Assembly: GCA_030744635.1 (NCBI GenBank)
Contig: JASLQE010000237.1
Coordinates: forward strand, 1-7,012
Origin: Dehalococcoidia bacterium
Lineage (GTDB): Bacteria; Chloroflexota; Dehalococcoidia; JACVQG01; JAHKAY01
Length of the DNA: 7,012 nt
Direction of reading: 5' to 3'
Shown in pieces: positions 5,828-7,012 of this stretch; the first letter of the stretch is position 1; each line of letters begins with the position of its first letter. Both the position numbers and the translations under genes were made by a program. Under the pieces are notes generated by a model, which saw only the letters and a list, made by a program, of their open reading frames with translations, made no database searches and was not told the origin of the DNA.

Positions 5828-5969
5828 TGACCTGCCCCCCCAAAACCGGTCCACTTAAAATGTTAGAGTTCCAGGTATTGGAACCGGCAAGATAGCCACC
5901 AGCTCCTGTGGGCATCTCCAACATCTAGAACTCTAACTTTCAAAGGGATTAAGTCTTTGGGGCAGGTCA
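5828..5969. repeat. 142-bp imperfect inverted-repeat element, MITE-like
   Basis: The two halves are reverse complements in blocks and in the same order. TGACCTGCCCC (5828-5838) pairs with 5959-5969 without mismatch. AAA after the C run (5842-5844) pairs with TTT (5956-5958). ACTTAA (5853-5858) pairs with TTAAGT (5949-5954). A 21-base inner arm (5862-5882) pairs with 5917-5937 at 18 of 21 positions. A 34-base centre (5883-5916) remains. Gaps between blocks differ by small insertions (three extra C, and about eight bases near 5845-5852), as expected of a decayed palindrome. No clear target duplication flanks it and there is no coding frame, so it fits a miniature inverted-repeat element or a degraded insertion-sequence end. 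Copies elsewhere in the genome would settle this. Confidence 0.65.
5862..5937 (-). terminator. Possible long-hairpin terminator serving the - strand gene
   Basis: Read on the - strand, this 21-bp stem (18 matches) lies about 47 bases beyond the stop codon at 5984 and is followed by CATTTTAAG, which contains four T. On the + strand it is followed by CTTTC. The stem is long and A/T-rich with a 34-base loop, which is unlike a typical compact intrinsic terminator. The position between convergent genes makes a bidirectional 3'-end role plausible. Confidence 0.3.
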
Positions 5970-5983
5970 CCTCCCTCAGAGGT

Positions 5984-7012
5984 TCAGCGCCGGGCGTCCT
6001 CCAGGGACTCCAGGAAGGACTCCAACTTGTCCTTGAGGTCATCTTCGGAGACCACCGAGGGGTCCAAGTAGTCGCAGTCCAGCACCAGGGTGGGGATGCC
6101 CACCCTGTCCCGCAAAGCGTCCCGCACGGTGCGGATGATGGCGCAGGTCTGGGGACAGCCGATGTTGGCCCAGTAGATGGCACCCTGCGCCCTGTGCGAC
6201 ACGGCATCGGCTACCGAGTCGGCCACCGCCTCGTCCACCGGCCCGTGCATCTGGCGCATGACGGGGGTGGCGAAGTACTTCAGGGCCAGGCTCTGGAAGG
6301 GGTCGGCGGGGTCATACCACCACTCCCCCCAGTGGTGGTAGTAGGGGTTGGCCACTATAGAGGCCCCGTGGTCCCGCTGCAGCCAGTCCAATAGCTTCCA
6401 GTTGTGGGTGGGCGGGTTGAAGAGCGTCATAATGCGGAAGCGCTCCTCCGGAACCACCCCTTTTCCGGCATCGGCCAGCTCCTGTGCCTCGTTGTGCACC
6501 GCCTGGTAGTAGGCCACCGCCTCCGGGCTGCCACTGGCCAGCCAGTAGACATTAACCATCTGGCACCCCCGGCGGTTGGGCATGGGGGTGGGCACCCGGG
6601 CACGCAGGCGGTAAATCTCCCTGTGCAGCCCCACCTGGCGCTGTGACTCCTCCATAACTTGGGCCAGACGGTCGTAGTCCAAGCGGCGGCCGGTGATCCG
6701 CTCCAGGAAGAAGACCATCTCTCGTAACTCCTGGGCATAGTACTCGGCCTGGCTTTCGGTGAGCCGGTAGGGTCTCTCCACAAAGAGTGAAGGTAGTCCG
6801 TAAAGCTCCTTGAGCAGCCCGCCGCTCTTCACAGAACTGTCACACGCCTGCTGGCTGTAGACCAGGGCGTCCGGACGGGGCATCCACCCCTGGGCGAACA
6901 GGGCGGCCATAGCACGGTGGGTGGAGCAAATCTCGGAGGGAAGCCCGAAGCCACGGGCGGCGACGAACAGCTCCTCGTAGTTCTTGATGGAGGGGGGCAG
7001 GGTGGTTGCCAG
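5984..7012 (-). CDS. 2-hydroxyacyl-CoA dehydratase/benzoyl-CoA reductase-type subunit, N-terminus cut by window edge
   Basis: 342 C-terminal residues are visible; the frame stays open to the right edge, so the methionine at 6910 is internal and roughly 60-90 residues are missing. The family binds a [4Fe-4S] cluster that takes electrons from an ATP-driven activator and reduces 2-hydroxyacyl-CoA or aromatic acyl-CoA. Seen, numbering from the window edge: L-P-S-E-I-C-S-T-H-R with Cys29, P-R-P-D-A-L-V-Y-S then A-C-D-S-S-V-K with Cys57, and I-G-C-P-Q-T-C with Cys286, which lies 19 residues before G-I-P-T-L as in BcrB-type proteins. These three cysteines are the expected cluster ligands. The segment L-V-L-D-C-D-Y-L-D-P-S replaces the usual L-E-x-D-x-x-D-P-R, with Asp for the usual Glu. 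The C-terminus is the usual acidic helix. The partner subunit and activator ATPase would lie outside the window, probably upstream on this strand. Substrate unknown. Confidence 0.88.
   Translation of the reverse strand: MATTLPPSIKNYEELFVAARGFGLPSEICSTHRAMAALFAQGWMPRPDALVYSQQACDSSVKSGGLLKELYGLPSLFVERPYRLTESQAEYYAQELREMVFFLERITGRRLDYDRLAQVMEESQRQVGLHREIYRLRARVPTPMPNRRGCQMVNVYWLASGSPEAVAYYQAVHNEAQELADAGKGVVPEERFRIMTLFNPPTHNWKLLDWLQRDHGASIVANPYYHHWGEWWYDPADPFQSLALKYFATPVMRQMHGPVDEAVADSVADAVSHRAQGAIYWANIGCPQTCAIIRTVRDALRDRVGIPTLVLDCDYLDPSVVSEDDLKDKLESFLESLEDARR

Larger units (their letters stand above)
5537..5973. repeat. 10-bp inverted pair bounding the convergent gap
   Basis: GAGGTGACCT at 5537-5546 and its exact reverse complement AGGTCACCTC at 5964-5973. 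The left copy begins on the last base of the TIM-barrel stop codon and the right copy lies 10 bases beyond the stop of the - strand gene. About 0.1 such pair would be expected by chance in a region this size, so the pair is suggestive only. It could mark the ends of an inserted segment. Confidence 0.3.

Noticed and set aside
5577..5858. 93-codon + frame and an overlapping 61-codon - frame (5669-5854) in the convergent gap
   Set aside because: No ribosome site or conserved motif is seen. The + frame runs into the inverted-repeat element. The C-x-x-C in the - frame (near M-I-C-G-N-I) is not enough to call a protein.
5828..5860. Possible promoter with TTGACC at 5827 and TAAAAT at 5855
   Set aside because: The spacing is 22 bases, too long for a standard promoter, and no + strand gene follows. 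The hexamers are better explained as part of the inverted repeat.
5841..5860. Resemblance of the AAACCGGTCCACTT stretch to terminal sequences of IS21-like elements
   Set aside because: The similarity is from memory and short. No transposase fragment is present in the gap, so a specific element family cannot be named.

Overview
The window is a GC-rich stretch of bacterial DNA from what looks like an obligate or facultative anaerobe. The evidence for anaerobic life is a tungsten/molybdenum aldehyde:ferredoxin oxidoreductase (AOR) family protein, a B12-dependent acyl-CoA mutase and a 2-hydroxyacyl-CoA dehydratase/benzoyl-CoA reductase family subunit lying close together. The gene mix and the CCTTAAGG-centred intergenic palindromes would fit an uncultured Chloroflexota (Dehalococcoidia-like) lineage. 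That taxonomic guess is inference only, because no rRNA or marker gene is present.

Layout. Positions 1-5537 hold six genes on the + strand. They are the C-terminal end of an acyl-CoA mutase large (catalytic) subunit (1-320), a small EVE/PUA-like protein of lower GC (338-754), the B12-binding small subunit of the mutase (849-1241), an amidase-signature hydrolase (1253-2785), an AOR family oxidoreductase (2794-4755) and a sugar-isomerase/endonuclease-IV-type TIM barrel (4752-5537). From the mutase small subunit onward the genes are packed like an operon, with gaps of 11 and 8 bases and then a 4-base ATGA overlap. The run ends at a 446-base gap between convergent genes. On the other side, on the - strand and leaving the window at the right edge, is a 2-hydroxyacyl-CoA dehydratase/benzoyl-CoA reductase-type subunit (5984-7012).

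Non-coding structure. Two stretches carry clear dyad symmetry. Upstream of the mutase small subunit (785-855) there are three consecutive palindromes and a run of ten G, and the G-rich part runs into the likely start codon. In the convergent gap (5828-5969) there is a 142-bp imperfect inverted repeat whose two arms carry the same sequence blocks in the same order. It looks like a miniature inverted-repeat element that may also serve as a terminator.

How the genes may work together. The mutase subunits should rearrange a CoA thioester carbon skeleton, the amidase should release a carboxylic acid from an amide, and the AOR should interconvert an aldehyde and an acid using ferredoxin. The dehydratase-like protein would act on a 2-hydroxyacyl-CoA or aromatic acyl-CoA. 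Together they suggest anaerobic carboxylic-acid/CoA-ester metabolism, but the substrate cannot be read from the sequence. I see no clear new defence or mobile system. The most unusual points are the EVE-like gene wedged between the two mutase subunits, the long inverted-repeat element, and sequence deviations in the B12-binding and [4Fe-4S]-binding motifs.
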